From Bacteroidales bacterium (GTDB taxonomy: Bacteria; Bacteroidota; Bacteroidia; Bacteroidales; WCHB1-69), in the NCBI GenBank assembly GCA_024400755.1, contig JAKSMG010000007.1:1-64000 (forward strand): DNA of 64,000 nucleotides, read 5' to 3'. This document shows positions 50,316 through 59,449 of the stretch, piece after piece; position 1 is the first letter of the stretch, and every line of letters begins with the position of its first letter. Made by a program: the position numbers and the translations under genes. The notes under the pieces are model-generated. The model was given only the letters and a program-made list of their open reading frames with translations, had not been told where the DNA came from and ran no database searches.

Positions 50316-51176
50316 TTAATCCTTCACACAACGTACGGAACATCCCAATATTTTACGTGTGGCTCCAGATTTTCCAGAAATATATTCTCTATCGAAACGC
50401 AGAGAACGAAGGGTAGCACCGCCTATATCCTCTTGCGTACAAGTCCAAAATGTTGCTGTTCGCCCGAAATCGTCAGAGTTCATTAAACCCGTATAAACCC
50501 CGGCAGGCAATGCCGAGAACCCCGAAGCGTCATTCTCTTCCATTTTGTAGCCGATGGCGCATTTGTTGTCGCTGCTCTCCCATCCGATTGTGGCGGCCAA
50601 TGCCTTGGCGATATTTTTTTGTTCTGATTCCAGACTTGTATGTTGACTTTTGGTATCACAAGTGTATTGACTATTGCTACTAAGATAATCGGTTAATTCT
50701 GTCCATTCGGCATCACTTGGAACGTGCCATCCCGTAGGACAAATTCCTTGTATGCCGCTGGGATTCAAGTTTGATGAGACTGGTTTTTCACGATTCACGG
50801 TAACCCAGTCGCGAGTCACGGCAGTCCAATTGTATAGCAATCCAAAATTTTCCACGAATTTGGGATTAAGATTTGGATAAAAACGATATTGATGATACAT
50901 TTCCAAATCAGTGGCTTCTTCTATATAAGTTCCATCGCTGTAGTGAGTGGTTTTCAGATTTTCCTTCATCCAACACTGCTTTCCAATTTGTACCGTATTG
51001 TAGGAATTGCCGTCATAATCTGCGATTTTACTTTCTCCGCAGACAAAAGGCGCTGTTGTACTTATTTCGGATTGGGCTGATTGAGTCTTTCCCGGTTCTG
51101 AAACATTCATTTGTTGGGCCCAAACGCTGGTTGTCAAAACCAGGGCCAGAACTGTTAAAGAAATTAGCTTTTTCAT
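50316..51176 (-). CDS. Secreted protein with a single FISUMP domain
   Basis: 286 residues, signal peptide KKLISLTVLALVLTTSVWA. One FISUMP domain follows a 25-residue Ser/Thr/Gln linker: CGESKIADYDGNSYNTVQIG, KQCWMKENLKTTHYSDGTY, GICPTGWHVPSDAEW, SGFSALPAG, and the end GCSVRCVKD. It is a stand-alone version of the modules in the protein at 13517-18931. Function unknown. A TACATTTG box (51202-51209, minus) lies 25 bp upstream. Confidence 0.9.
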   Translation of the reverse strand: MKKLISLTVLALVLTTSVWAQQMNVSEPGKTQSAQSEISTTAPFVCGESKIADYDGNSYNTVQIGKQCWMKENLKTTHYSDGTYIEEATDLEMYHQYRFYPNLNPKFVENFGLLYNWTAVTRDWVTVNREKPVSSNLNPSGIQGICPTGWHVPSDAEWTELTDYLSSNSQYTCDTKSQHTSLESEQKNIAKALAATIGWESSDNKCAIGYKMEENDASGFSALPAGVYTGLMNSDDFGRTATFWTCTQEDIGGATLRSLRFDREYISGKSGATRKILGCSVRCVKD

Positions 51177-51451
51177 ATTTTTTGTGTTTTAATTTGTTCT
51201 GCAAATGTACAAAATTAATCAATAATATGATTAAAAAAACGGAATTTTGTAACGCAAGTGCTTTCGCACACCGTCAACTGCCCGATTTCATCAATCCGGC
51301 TTACGGCAACTTTCATTTTTGTACGTGCCGTATCCCGCATTTCAGAAATCCATGAAAGGTTGCTGAGAGGAACATTATCTGCTGCTGCGTGGTGATACTC
51401 AATTGACTTCCCTTTTAGCCTTGTAAAAGATTTTTTCTCGAGAATGTTTTT

Positions 51452-51905
51452 TTCCGTTACTTTCTTTGCCACCCAAAGAAAGTAACCAAAGAAAGGTTTT
51501 CCGCTGCCTAAGCGATTGCTACAAATCGGGCAGTTGCCGGCTAAACGCTGAAACTCGCTGGCCTCGCACGCTTGGCCAGCTCAGACAGACAGCGTTCTTA
51601 ACGCCGCCACCCGCCTCGATTTGTCACGCAATCCGCTTAGAAGGCGGAGGATATAAAGTGCCGCGGGCAGGATTGCCGACATCCGGTGCGGCACGGGCTG
51701 TGAATGCGTGGTGGCCTACAGCGGCGTGCGAAGGCGCTTGCGTTACAAAAATGCCAAAAACCGATACCGTTTGTCTAATCCTATCGGCAGCGGCATTTTT
51801 GTCCTACTTCGCCGCCGCTGTCAGCCGGCACGCAGAGCGGGCGGAATTGATGTCGGCTTGATCTTTTGGCTACTTTTCTATCAAGAGAAAAGTAGCGGAA
51901 AATCA
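51452..51905. mobile_element. GC-rich repeat element with imperfect terminal inverted repeats
   Basis: The 913 bp between the FISUMP gene and purD hold a block much richer in G+C than its surroundings. Left end TTACTTTCTTTGCCACCC, AAAGAAAGTAACCAAAGAAAG; right end, read on the other strand, AGAAAAGTAGCCAAAAGATCAAG: imperfect inverted repeats. The inside has a 131-codon frame (51466-51861) with odd composition (Ala, Arg, Pro, Cys) and no start context, similar to a frequent Bacteroidetes genomic repeat I have seen annotated as hypothetical proteins. A remnant of the right end is at about 35978-36015. No transposase; so MITE-like at best. Confidence 0.55.
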
Positions 51906-52021
51906 TTCACAAATTTTGAGACTTTGCAAGACGGAAGGGGATAATCCAAAAAATAAATTATATGAAACAAAGGAGTGATAAAAAATTTTGTCGAACAGCC
52001 AAAACAAAAATATAACCCAAC

Positions 52022-52056
52022 AAACAAGGGGTTGGCTTCAGCCAACCCCTTGTTTA
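52022..52056 (-). terminator. Terminator after purD
   Basis: Perfect stem ACAAGGGGTTGGC/GCCAACCCCTTGT with a short loop and T-run, 34 bp past the purD stop; end of the coaX-purD operon. Confidence 0.85.
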
Positions 52057-52089
52057 TTTCTGTATTTGAAATATGAAAAGTTTGTAATC

Positions 52090-53334
52090 TTATTTGCAGG
52101 ATTGAAAGCCGATATCGCTGCGGAAGAATAAGCCTTCGCTTTTGATTTTCGACACGCCGTCGTAGGCGTCTTTGCGGGCTTCGTAGATGTCCTTGCCTTT
52201 TCCAACGACAAAAAGTACACGACCGCCTGCCGTTACCCACGTTCCGTCTTTGTAGGCGGTTCCCATGTGGAAGACCAGTTGCTTCACATTTTCCAAACCG
52301 TTAATTGCCACCCCTTTGGCATAACTTCCGGGGTAACCGTTTGAACTCAGTACCACGCCCAGGAATGTTTCGTCGTAAAATTCAACTTGTGTGGCTTTGT
52401 TGTCGAGAACGTCCAAGATATGCTGTACGAGGTCGCTCTTGATTTTCGGAAGTACCACTTCGGTTTCAGGATCTCCAAAACGGGCGTTAAATTCAATCAC
52501 TTTCGGTCCGTTTTGGGTGAGCATCAGCCCTCCATACAAAACGCCGCAGAAGCTTTTACCTTCTGCCACCATAGCGGCGGCCACGGGTTTCATAATTTTC
52601 TCCACAGATTCGTCAATGACGCTTTGCGAAATAATGGGGACGGGCGAGTAGGCACCCATTCCACCGGTATTGGGCCCCTTGTCGCCATCAAAGGCTCTCT
52701 TATGGTCCTGTGCGATGACCAATGGCACTACCTGTTTGCCATTAACCAAGGTCAGCAATGAAAATTCGGGACCTTGCAGAAATTCCTCGATCACGACTTT
52801 TCCTTTCCCGAATTTGGTGTCCAACAACATATCGCGAAGGGCTTGGTCGGCTTCTTCCATAGTCATTGCCACCACTACGCCTTTGCCGGCGGCCAAACCA
52901 TCGTATTTGATAACAATCGGGGCTCCGTGTTCTTCCAAGTATTTTTTTGCTTCTTCATAATCTGAAAAAGTGGCAAAATCGGCTGTGGGAATGTGGTACT
53001 TTTTCATCAATTCTTTGGCAAATTCCTTGCTTGACTCAATTTGCGTGGCGGTTTGCGAGGGACCAAAGACTTTAATGTTATTTTTTTTCAAATCATCGGA
53101 CAATCCGTTTTGTAAAGCGGCTTCAGGCCCGATAATGACCAGGTCAATGGCGTTTTCCTTGCTCCATTGGACGATTTTTTCATTGTCTTTTTCGTCGATG
53201 TTGACGGTCTCAAATTGCTGTTTCATTCCGTCGTTGCCGGGTGCGACAAATACTTTTTCTACTAGTTGAGATTGGGCAGCTTTCCAAGCGATGGCGTGTT
53301 CTCGTCCGCCTCTTCCGATAACTAAAATCTTCAT
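52090..53334 (-). CDS. purD: Phosphoribosylamine-glycine ligase (GAR synthetase)
   Basis: Second step of purine synthesis; joins glycine to phosphoribosylamine with ATP. 414 residues, ATP-grasp enzyme with VIGRGGREHAIAWK at the N-terminus, the ATP-binding KYDGLAAGKGVVV, the PurD signature NTGGMGAYSP and FNARFGDPETEVVL. The product is the substrate of PurN, coded at 20934. 12 bp after the mltF-like gene. Confidence 0.97.
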   Translation of the reverse strand: MKILVIGRGGREHAIAWKAAQSQLVEKVFVAPGNDGMKQQFETVNIDEKDNEKIVQWSKENAIDLVIIGPEAALQNGLSDDLKKNNIKVFGPSQTATQIESSKEFAKELMKKYHIPTADFATFSDYEEAKKYLEEHGAPIVIKYDGLAAGKGVVVAMTMEEADQALRDMLLDTKFGKGKVVIEEFLQGPEFSLLTLVNGKQVVPLVIAQDHKRAFDGDKGPNTGGMGAYSPVPIISQSVIDESVEKIMKPVAAAMVAEGKSFCGVLYGGLMLTQNGPKVIEFNARFGDPETEVVLPKIKSDLVQHILDVLDNKATQVEFYDETFLGVVLSSNGYPGSYAKGVAINGLENVKQLVFHMGTAYKDGTWVTAGGRVLFVVGKGKDIYEARKDAYDGVSKIKSEGLFFRSDIGFQSCK

Positions 53335-53346
53335 TGTATTATTTTT

Positions 53347-54705
53347 TTAATGATATACACATTGATAGGCGTGGTAGTTGTCCATTACTTCCTTGGCATA
53401 TTTAATGGAATGGTTTCCAGGATAATAGCCGCAACGCACCACGGGATCGTTATAATATTTTTTTTGTGATTTCAAGGAAAGGTATTTGAAAATCTGTTGC
53501 CAAGAATAAACACTGTCTTGGGCATATTTCACACTCAACGCGATGGCGTCCTGCAAATGTCCGCTTCCGGCATTGTAGGCGGCGGCCGTCACATACAGGT
53601 GGTCTTCTTCATTCTTGATATTGGGATACCGCTTGTAGAGTGAGGCAATGTGCTTAACGCCTACTCGAATTTGATCATCTACCGAGGATGTATCAGAAAT
53701 CCCGTAATGTTCTGCCGTTTCAGGCATCATTTGCATAATGCCGAAACTTCCGCCCACTCCGATTAGGCCGGTGTTGAATCGTGTCTCCTGGAAAATGATG
53801 GCCGACACAAAACGCCAGTCTATACCATAAATTTTACTGTATTTCTTGATGATGGCATCGTAGGATGAAATGGAACTTTTGTTGTGTTTGCCAAAGGATT
53901 GCTGAATGACGTGAGAGGTGGTGGTAAGGTAGCGCTTACACAGATTTTCATATCGCTTGGTCCTTTTAAATTGAACAATCCATTCGTTGATGGAATCGTT
54001 CAAGGTGGGATTGCAGGGATTGAGTACCCACTCGCGGTTGAAATCACTGCCAATACGTCCTACGACTTTCAATTGAGGATAGAATGGAAGCAGCGAAACG
54101 GCCAAACTATAGTCCGAGGCAATGAAATCTATTTGTTTTTCATCCAATTGTTCAAATAAATCTTCGGTGCTGTTGTGTTCCGAGTAAATGTATTCCCATT
54201 TTGTATTTGGACTGATATCCAAAAGCGATATGTCAACGGGAAATTGGGCGGGAATGTAAATCTTGTTGACGGACGTATCGCAGATTTTCGTATTTTTTCT
54301 TGCAATGAGAACCGGATAAGAATACGAATGAGGTTCTGAAAAATTCAGGTAAGATGTAAACGGCTTGCCTTTGTTTACATCCATCGCCACCAAGTCGTAT
54401 TCGTTGGTAAAACAAGTATAAAAGGCATTCTCAGGGTCGGTTTCGATGGTGATGAATATTTTCTTGTTAAAATCCTTGGCCATCAGTTTTAACATATCAT
54501 ATTGAAAACCGATGGGAGAACCACGATAGACAAAGTAATCGGAAGCGTGATAAAATAGGAGTGCGTTGATGGTGTCGCCCGTGTTTTCAACGATGGGAGC
54601 GTTCTTGTTTGTGACAAACTTATGTTCATTTTTCCATTTTAGGAAAAATACCAATCCCAAGCAAAGTATGGCTAAAACAATATAACTAACATAACTTCTT
54701 TTCAA
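53347..54705 (-). CDS. MltF-like lytic transglycosylase with solute-binding-type domain
   Basis: 452 residues. An N-terminal membrane anchor (about 7-23) leads to a periplasmic-binding-protein-like domain (about 45-260) and a C-terminal SLT goose-lysozyme-like domain (about 275-450) with catalytic Glu307 in IIFQETRFN, GGSFGIMQMMPETA and TAAAYNAGSGH. As in E. coli MltF it should cleave the glycan strands of peptidoglycan in the periplasm, with the first domain sensing muropeptides. 48 bp after the small lipoprotein gene. Confidence 0.92.
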   Translation of the reverse strand: MKRSYVSYIVLAILCLGLVFFLKWKNEHKFVTNKNAPIVENTGDTINALLFYHASDYFVYRGSPIGFQYDMLKLMAKDFNKKIFITIETDPENAFYTCFTNEYDLVAMDVNKGKPFTSYLNFSEPHSYSYPVLIARKNTKICDTSVNKIYIPAQFPVDISLLDISPNTKWEYIYSEHNSTEDLFEQLDEKQIDFIASDYSLAVSLLPFYPQLKVVGRIGSDFNREWVLNPCNPTLNDSINEWIVQFKRTKRYENLCKRYLTTTSHVIQQSFGKHNKSSISSYDAIIKKYSKIYGIDWRFVSAIIFQETRFNTGLIGVGGSFGIMQMMPETAEHYGISDTSSVDDQIRVGVKHIASLYKRYPNIKNEEDHLYVTAAAYNAGSGHLQDAIALSVKYAQDSVYSWQQIFKYLSLKSQKKYYNDPVVRCGYYPGNHSIKYAKEVMDNYHAYQCVYH

Positions 54706-54753
54706 AATGAAAAGTTTTCGTTCGTACTATAATGAATTTGAAAGACAACCAAT

Positions 54754-55152
54754 TTATTGTCTTGGACTCATTAAAATCACCTTTTCGATAACTTGTCCTT
54801 CTTGTAATTTGATTTGAGTATTGCCGACATATTCTTTGTTTTCCACAGTGTCTCTGTAGGTGGCAGTAACATTAAGAAGGGCTTCGTAAGGATAAGAGTG
54901 TTCGTATGTGCCATTATCATTGGTAGTGCCGTTTTTGCCTTGTTCAATGGCTGGATGCACCGTTCTTCCTGCCGTAATGGCATTGGGGTAAATGGTCAAT
55001 TCGGCATTGGGCACCACTGCACCGGTGTCGATGCCGGTAGTGGTAAAATGGCAAATTACTTTCAAACCGCAATTATAATTCTTTTTGCATTGCGTTAAGC
55101 TAAAAACCAGTACCAATGCTAAAACAGGTATTAGAAACAATGATTTTTTCAT
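54754..55152 (-). CDS. Small lipoprotein with carboxypeptidase-regulatory-like fold
   Basis: 132 residues from the ATG at 55152 (MKKSLFLIPVLALVLVFSLT-QC, SPII). The mature part resembles a beta-sandwich with VVPNAELTIYP, TTNDNGTYEHSYPYEALLNVTATY and IEKVILMSP, a pattern typical of CarboxypepD_reg/Ig-like folds. The start is supported by a TATTTTTG box at 55181-55188. Function unknown. Confidence 0.8.
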   Translation of the reverse strand: MKKSLFLIPVLALVLVFSLTQCKKNYNCGLKVICHFTTTGIDTGAVVPNAELTIYPNAITAGRTVHPAIEQGKNGTTNDNGTYEHSYPYEALLNVTATYRDTVENKEYVGNTQIKLQEGQVIEKVILMSPRQ

Positions 55153-55180
55153 AGTCAATGTCTTTTTAATTTCCAATTTG

Positions 55181-55188
55181 CAAAAATA
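55181..55188 (-). promoter_or_regulatory. Internal promoter box (TATTTTTG)
   Basis: Minus-strand TATTTTTG 28 bp upstream of the ATG at 55152, inside the coaX-purD operon; may give extra transcription of the lipoprotein, mltF-like gene and purD. Confidence 0.5.
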
Positions 55189-55204
55189 CATTATTTTTTC
55201 AAAT

Positions 55205-55759
55205 TTACAATTCTTCGACAATCATTTCACCTCTGGGATTGAAAACCCTATATTTGGTGAAGTGTTCGTCCGATTCAAAGCCGTCTCCGTAATTGACCGT
55301 GCCGTCGCCTTTGGTTTGCTTTACGGGCATTACGGAATAGATTTTTTGCTTATCCTTGTCCCAGATGATTTGTTCTGTTTCAATGGTTTCGTTTTTGACG
55401 AGGTCCTTGATGACCACGTTTTTTGAAGCTTCCATTCGGGAAGGGACTTCCACATTGATGGCATAATCGGCCTTGAGCATAGATTGTTTTTCGCCATATT
55501 CGTCGTAGGAGTAAATGAGTATGCCGTCGGGACAGTCGGTATAGGTGGTGTCTCCAATGTACTTGTTGAGTGTCTTGGCGAATATTTCAAAAGAAGTGAT
55601 TCCTGCGTCGCTAAAGATAATATGGATATCGGTGGCAGATTCGTCTGGGAATTTGCCGTTGTATTCTTTGGCCATCACGGGTTCGCGATGTTTTCCGCAA
55701 GAAACAAACAATACCATGACTGCCAGGGCAATCACGGTATTGTATAGTATGTTTTTCAT
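55205..55759 (-). CDS. lptC: LPS export ABC transporter periplasmic protein LptC
   Basis: 184 residues with SPII-like signal (LAVMVLFVSC), then the beta-jellyroll of LptC: FPDESATDIHIIFSDAG, SMLKADYAINVEVPSR, NVVIKDLVKNETIETEQIIWD. LptC carries LPS from LptBFG to LptA. Bacteroidetes LptC are commonly lipoproteins and are commonly found next to coaX, the outer-membrane protein and TPR genes, as here. 27 bp after the TPR gene. Confidence 0.9.
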   Translation of the reverse strand: MKNILYNTVIALAVMVLFVSCGKHREPVMAKEYNGKFPDESATDIHIIFSDAGITSFEIFAKTLNKYIGDTTYTDCPDGILIYSYDEYGEKQSMLKADYAINVEVPSRMEASKNVVIKDLVKNETIETEQIIWDKDKQKIYSVMPVKQTKGDGTVNYGDGFESDEHFTKYRVFNPRGEMIVEEL

Positions 55760-55786
55760 AATAATCTTGACTTATGAATCGATGGA

Positions 55787-57247
55787 TTAGCGAACGGTGG
55801 TCGTTTCTTGAATCCAACATCCAACGTGGTAAGACTGTCCGTCGTTGATACCTCTGACAAAACGATCCTGCTTGGTTGGGAAAGCCAATTTGGCTCTTTT
55901 GGCGTTGGCGGTTTCAGCGCAACTTGGATCTACGGCAGCAGCTTTGGCGTATTTGTCGGCAGCAGCCCAGTTGTAAGCTCTTGGCAAGAAATCATCGCCA
56001 CCGCAACGATTGCCGGAAGAAGCGTAAAGGTCGCCAATCAAGATATAGGCCTTACCGCAGTTGGGGTGAATTTTGATGGCTTGCAATGCGGCCGAACGAG
56101 CTTCAGAATATTTGTTGCTGATTTGGTAAGCTAAGCCCAACATATAATAGCAGTCCACTTTTTGTTCTTGGGTTTCAAACAATGAAATAGCTTGGTTGAA
56201 ATAGTCGATGGCAGCGTCAATTTCGTTGTTACGCAATGAAAGGTTGCCCATAAAGAAAGCACTTTGAGCTCCTGGTTCCGCACGATGAACAATTTCCAAA
56301 GCTTCTTTGAAGGTGGGAGAAGTGATACAGCCGCCTTTGCTCATAGTCAATACCATTTTTTTCAAAGCATTGATGTTGTCTTTGTTTTGGGAGATTTTCT
56401 TGGCATAAACAGCTTCCAGTACGTTGCAAGGTGCGTAGGGTTGGAATTTGCCTTCAATGTTGGATAAGGTTTTACGATAGTTGGACACCAACTTCATCTG
56501 GCGACTGGTATCGGAAGACAATTGTTTGAGGCGCTTGTCATATTCCATCTTGTCAATTTGATTGTTGGCAAACGCAGCTTCCAGATTTTCAAAGTTGGGA
56601 AGTTGTTTTTCATATTTTACAAAAGCATTGGTGATGGAAATGTCGATGTAATCAGTAGCTCTTTCGTATGCCTCGATGATGATGGTGGTATCTCTTTTCA
56701 TCTGGGTCATAATTTCTGCCACGATGAAATAGGAATCCCAAATGCTGGGTTGGGTGTTTTCCTTTTCCATATCGATAGATCTGACAAACATATTATAGAT
56801 TTCCTCAATCTCATCATATTTCTTGTTCTTCAAATAGTCTTTGATTCTATAACGGGTGGCATTTAAGGCCATAAATCCTAAACCATTGCCTTCCGTATAT
56901 TTGTTGGGAAAATATTGGTGACGGTTTTTGTAAGAGTTGATCAGTTTATCAACAAGAATTTCTTTCTTGGCTGAATCCTTTTCAGCTTTGATGAGGTTGT
57001 CGAACATAGTTTGGGCGTAAGTGTGTACACCATCCCAAGAGCAGGGGCAGTGGTTTACGACATATTCCCAAGGGGTAAGGGCGTCGGCATACTGCTTGTT
57101 GTTGTAGAAAATTCTAAAGGAGTTGACTTCTTCCAGACATCTTAAAGAGTCTTCTTCATTGGCTCCGTATTTGTAAGGGCAACCTTGTTGCGCAAAAGCG
57201 AAGGTGGCGATTAAGGACAGAGCAATTACAAAAAATAACTTTTTCAT
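55787..57247 (-). CDS. Secreted TPR-repeat protein
   Basis: 486 residues, signal peptide to about residue 19 (FAFAQQ). Helical repeats throughout; clear TPRs near 310-420 (AFFMGNLSLRNNEIDAAIDYFNQAISLF, YMLGLAYQISNKYSEARSAALQAIKIHP). A conserved Bacteroidetes neighbour of coaX and lptC, with proposed roles in outer-membrane biogenesis. Its function is not established. It ends in a Cys/Thr tail (YHVGCWIQETTTVR). Confidence 0.85.
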   Translation of the reverse strand: MKKLFFVIALSLIATFAFAQQGCPYKYGANEEDSLRCLEEVNSFRIFYNNKQYADALTPWEYVVNHCPCSWDGVHTYAQTMFDNLIKAEKDSAKKEILVDKLINSYKNRHQYFPNKYTEGNGLGFMALNATRYRIKDYLKNKKYDEIEEIYNMFVRSIDMEKENTQPSIWDSYFIVAEIMTQMKRDTTIIIEAYERATDYIDISITNAFVKYEKQLPNFENLEAAFANNQIDKMEYDKRLKQLSSDTSRQMKLVSNYRKTLSNIEGKFQPYAPCNVLEAVYAKKISQNKDNINALKKMVLTMSKGGCITSPTFKEALEIVHRAEPGAQSAFFMGNLSLRNNEIDAAIDYFNQAISLFETQEQKVDCYYMLGLAYQISNKYSEARSAALQAIKIHPNCGKAYILIGDLYASSGNRCGGDDFLPRAYNWAAADKYAKAAAVDPSCAETANAKRAKLAFPTKQDRFVRGINDGQSYHVGCWIQETTTVR

Positions 57248-57313
57248 CTTAATATGTATTTTAATTAATATTCGTGAAAAATAATGACTTCGTTTTTTGT
57301 GAAAAGTTTAATC

Positions 57314-58594
57314 TTATTCTAATTTCATTCGTTGGTACCAATGTTCGATGAGTACCATATTGATCCCAACCTTGAAATAATCTTGCCTGATGAGATTATT
57401 CTTGGTGGTGCCAAGACTACTGTATTCAAACATCAAGTTGATGGCAAATCTTGAAGAGAATGTTCTAAAAGGTAATCCCAGACCAATAGAAACCGCAAAT
57501 TCGTCGATGTCGGTCCCACGCACGTTCATATAGCCGGTGGAGTAGCGACCGCCTAATCTTAAAGCGATGTTTTTGCCAAATTTACCGGAAGTCGGGTCCG
57601 GTATGTATTCAATGCCGATGGCAGAAATGATGGCATTTTTTAGCGAGTCGCCTTGGCCCATACACTGGTATTTGGCCCAGTTTTGCCAGGTCACGTCTGC
57701 TCCAACGGTAATTTTGTCTTTGAAAGAATACGATAATCCGAATCCTGCGGACTGAGGGATTCTCATATTGCCTTTTTGTCCCATAATGGCCGAAGTGGTA
57801 TCGTAGGAATATACGCTGCTGTAAATGCCCGTGTAATGTTGTACGAGTTGGTCTCGTTTAACCCAGATGTAAGCCGAATTTTCGTAGGTGGCACCGATTC
57901 CCAATTTATGATTTTCACCAATGTGGGCCATATACTGCAAGCCGGCCTGCAAATAGATGCCGTCCACATAATCGTTTTGAGCAATTCGGAAATTGTAAAA
58001 ATTGTCCCCTTGGAATTCTTCGTATCGGATGGAAGACAAGTTTCCCCATAAGTAGGAAACGTTTAAGCCGATGGAAAGACCTTTGTATAATTGGAAGGCA
58101 TTGCCCCAATATAACTGCATTAACCCGCCTTCGCCAGAATAAGTATAATTTACGTTGCCGATATGGTCGATTTCCCGAGAGTCAAGGATGTTGTATCCTT
58201 TATGGCTGAAAGGGATCAATCCCACGCTGGTGCGCCAGTGACGGGTAAGGGGAAGTCCAATGGTAAGGTAGTCCAAGCGTCCGATGGTGCCGTTTTGGCG
58301 AAGAGAACTGGTGCGTAAATTGTATGTGTTGATGTTGAATCCGACCTCGCCGGTAAAGGTTAATGAGTCAAAGGCGACATAAGAAGCCGGGTTGCGAAAA
58401 TTGATGTAATTGTTGGATTGCATCGCATACGAAACTCCTCCCATCGTGGCGAGAGTGCTGTTGCTACAATTGGTTAGAAGACCTACGCCATAACGGGAAT
58501 AAGGCGAACTAATCTCATTTTGCGCAAAAATCCTTGTGCAAATCATCAGGCATAAAGCGACTGAGATGATGATAATTCCCTTATTTTTCAACAT
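57314..58594 (-). CDS. Outer-membrane beta-barrel protein (OmpP1/FadL-like)
   Basis: 426 residues, signal peptide to about residue 25. Starts as Bacteroidetes FadL-like proteins do: NEISSPYSRYGVGLL, GGVSYAMQSNNYINFRNPASY, followed by alternating amphipathic strands to the end. It is conserved between coaX and the TPR gene in the phylum. A transport role is inferred from the fold only. It overlaps coaX by 14 bp. Confidence 0.85.
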   Translation of the reverse strand: MLKNKGIIIISVALCLMICTRIFAQNEISSPYSRYGVGLLTNCSNSTLATMGGVSYAMQSNNYINFRNPASYVAFDSLTFTGEVGFNINTYNLRTSSLRQNGTIGRLDYLTIGLPLTRHWRTSVGLIPFSHKGYNILDSREIDHIGNVNYTYSGEGGLMQLYWGNAFQLYKGLSIGLNVSYLWGNLSSIRYEEFQGDNFYNFRIAQNDYVDGIYLQAGLQYMAHIGENHKLGIGATYENSAYIWVKRDQLVQHYTGIYSSVYSYDTTSAIMGQKGNMRIPQSAGFGLSYSFKDKITVGADVTWQNWAKYQCMGQGDSLKNAIISAIGIEYIPDPTSGKFGKNIALRLGGRYSTGYMNVRGTDIDEFAVSIGLGLPFRTFSSRFAINLMFEYSSLGTTKNNLIRQDYFKVGINMVLIEHWYQRMKLE

Positions 58595-59309
58595 AGAAAT
58601 GTAAAATTTCGTATAATCCTAACGTAACTAAATTTTGGGTGGCAAATATCGGAAAATTTATTGACTTTTGCAAGTCTTCGGCATCACCGCCTGTGAGGAC
58701 CACTTTTAAATCTGGATATTTTTGTGCATAGTGGTTGGCAAAACCCTCTATTTCGTATGCAATTCCGTTTATGACGCCACTTAAAATGGATTGTTCGGTA
58801 CTTTTTCCAATGACATAATCAATGGATTTTTGTTTCACAAGTGGAAGTTTGCGCGTGTAATGTTGCAAGGCCTTCAATCTCATTTTGATTCCAGGAGCAA
58901 TGGAACCCCCGAGATATTCGTTTTTATCGTTGACGAAATCGCAAACTATGCAACTTCCCAATTGAACAGAAAGTATATTTTGGTGGGGAAACCGCTTGCT
59001 TGCTCCAACCGCATTGGCAATGCGATCCGGACCAAGCGTCTGAGGTGTGTCATACCGAAGGGTGATGGGAAGGGGAGTGTCGGCAGATAAAATGAGTAGT
59101 GAACATTGTTCTTGGATGAGCTTTTCCAATGTCGGGTCGTATTTTCCTACGGCACATAATATGGCATTCGTGATGGTGTATTGATTGAACAGTTGACGAA
59201 GCCGACAGGGAGTAATTCGCCGGTATTTCCGTATTTCCACCAGTCGTCCCGTAGGTTCAAAAACGCCTATTTTCTGTAAAGTGTTGCCTATATCTATAGT
59301 TAAATACAT
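58581..59309 (-). CDS. coaX: Type III pantothenate kinase-like protein (CoaX), with Gln in place of the catalytic Asp
   Basis: 242 residues, normal length for CoaX, which phosphorylates pantothenate in CoA synthesis. The first phosphate motif DIGNT (6-10), GPDRIANAVGA (93-103) and GGSIAPGIKMRLKAL are kept. In the motif that normally reads D-x-G-T, with Asp as general base, this protein has VQLGSCIVCDF (115-125), i.e. Gln116 and Ser119. Either activity is altered or another kinase serves. First gene of its operon; a TACATTTG box is at 59329-59336 (minus). Confidence 0.87.
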   Translation of the reverse strand: MYLTIDIGNTLQKIGVFEPTGRLVEIRKYRRITPCRLRQLFNQYTITNAILCAVGKYDPTLEKLIQEQCSLLILSADTPLPITLRYDTPQTLGPDRIANAVGASKRFPHQNILSVQLGSCIVCDFVNDKNEYLGGSIAPGIKMRLKALQHYTRKLPLVKQKSIDYVIGKSTEQSILSGVINGIAYEIEGFANHYAQKYPDLKVVLTGGDAEDLQKSINFPIFATQNLVTLGLYEILHFYVEK

Positions 59310-59328
59310 AATAATATTTTATGCGCTG

Positions 59329-59336
59329 CAAATGTA
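59329..59336 (-). promoter_or_regulatory. Bacteroidetes-type -7 promoter box (TACATTTG)
   Basis: Minus-strand TACATTTG 19 bp upstream of the coaX ATG; likely promoter of the coaX-OMP-TPR-lptC-lipoprotein-mltF-purD operon. Confidence 0.55.
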
Positions 59337-59425
59337 CACAAAATTTCAGAAATTGAAACAAGGAATCTCTTTACAAGCTGAAAAGGAATAATTCTGATAA
59401 AAAATAATGGATAAATGTTTTTTTG

Positions 59426-59433
59426 TATTTTTG
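59426..59433 (+). promoter_or_regulatory. Bacteroidetes-type -7 promoter box (TATTTTTG)
   Basis: TATTTTTG 16 bp ahead of the ATG at 59450; it overlaps the upstream part of the frame and thus favours 59450 over 59423 as start. Confidence 0.6.
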
Positions 59434-59449
59434 CAGAAAAATTGAAGAT

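Noticed and set aside
51466-51861. 131-codon plus-strand frame as a protein gene
   Set aside because: Composition is unlike the genome's proteins, no start context, and it lies inside a repeat element.
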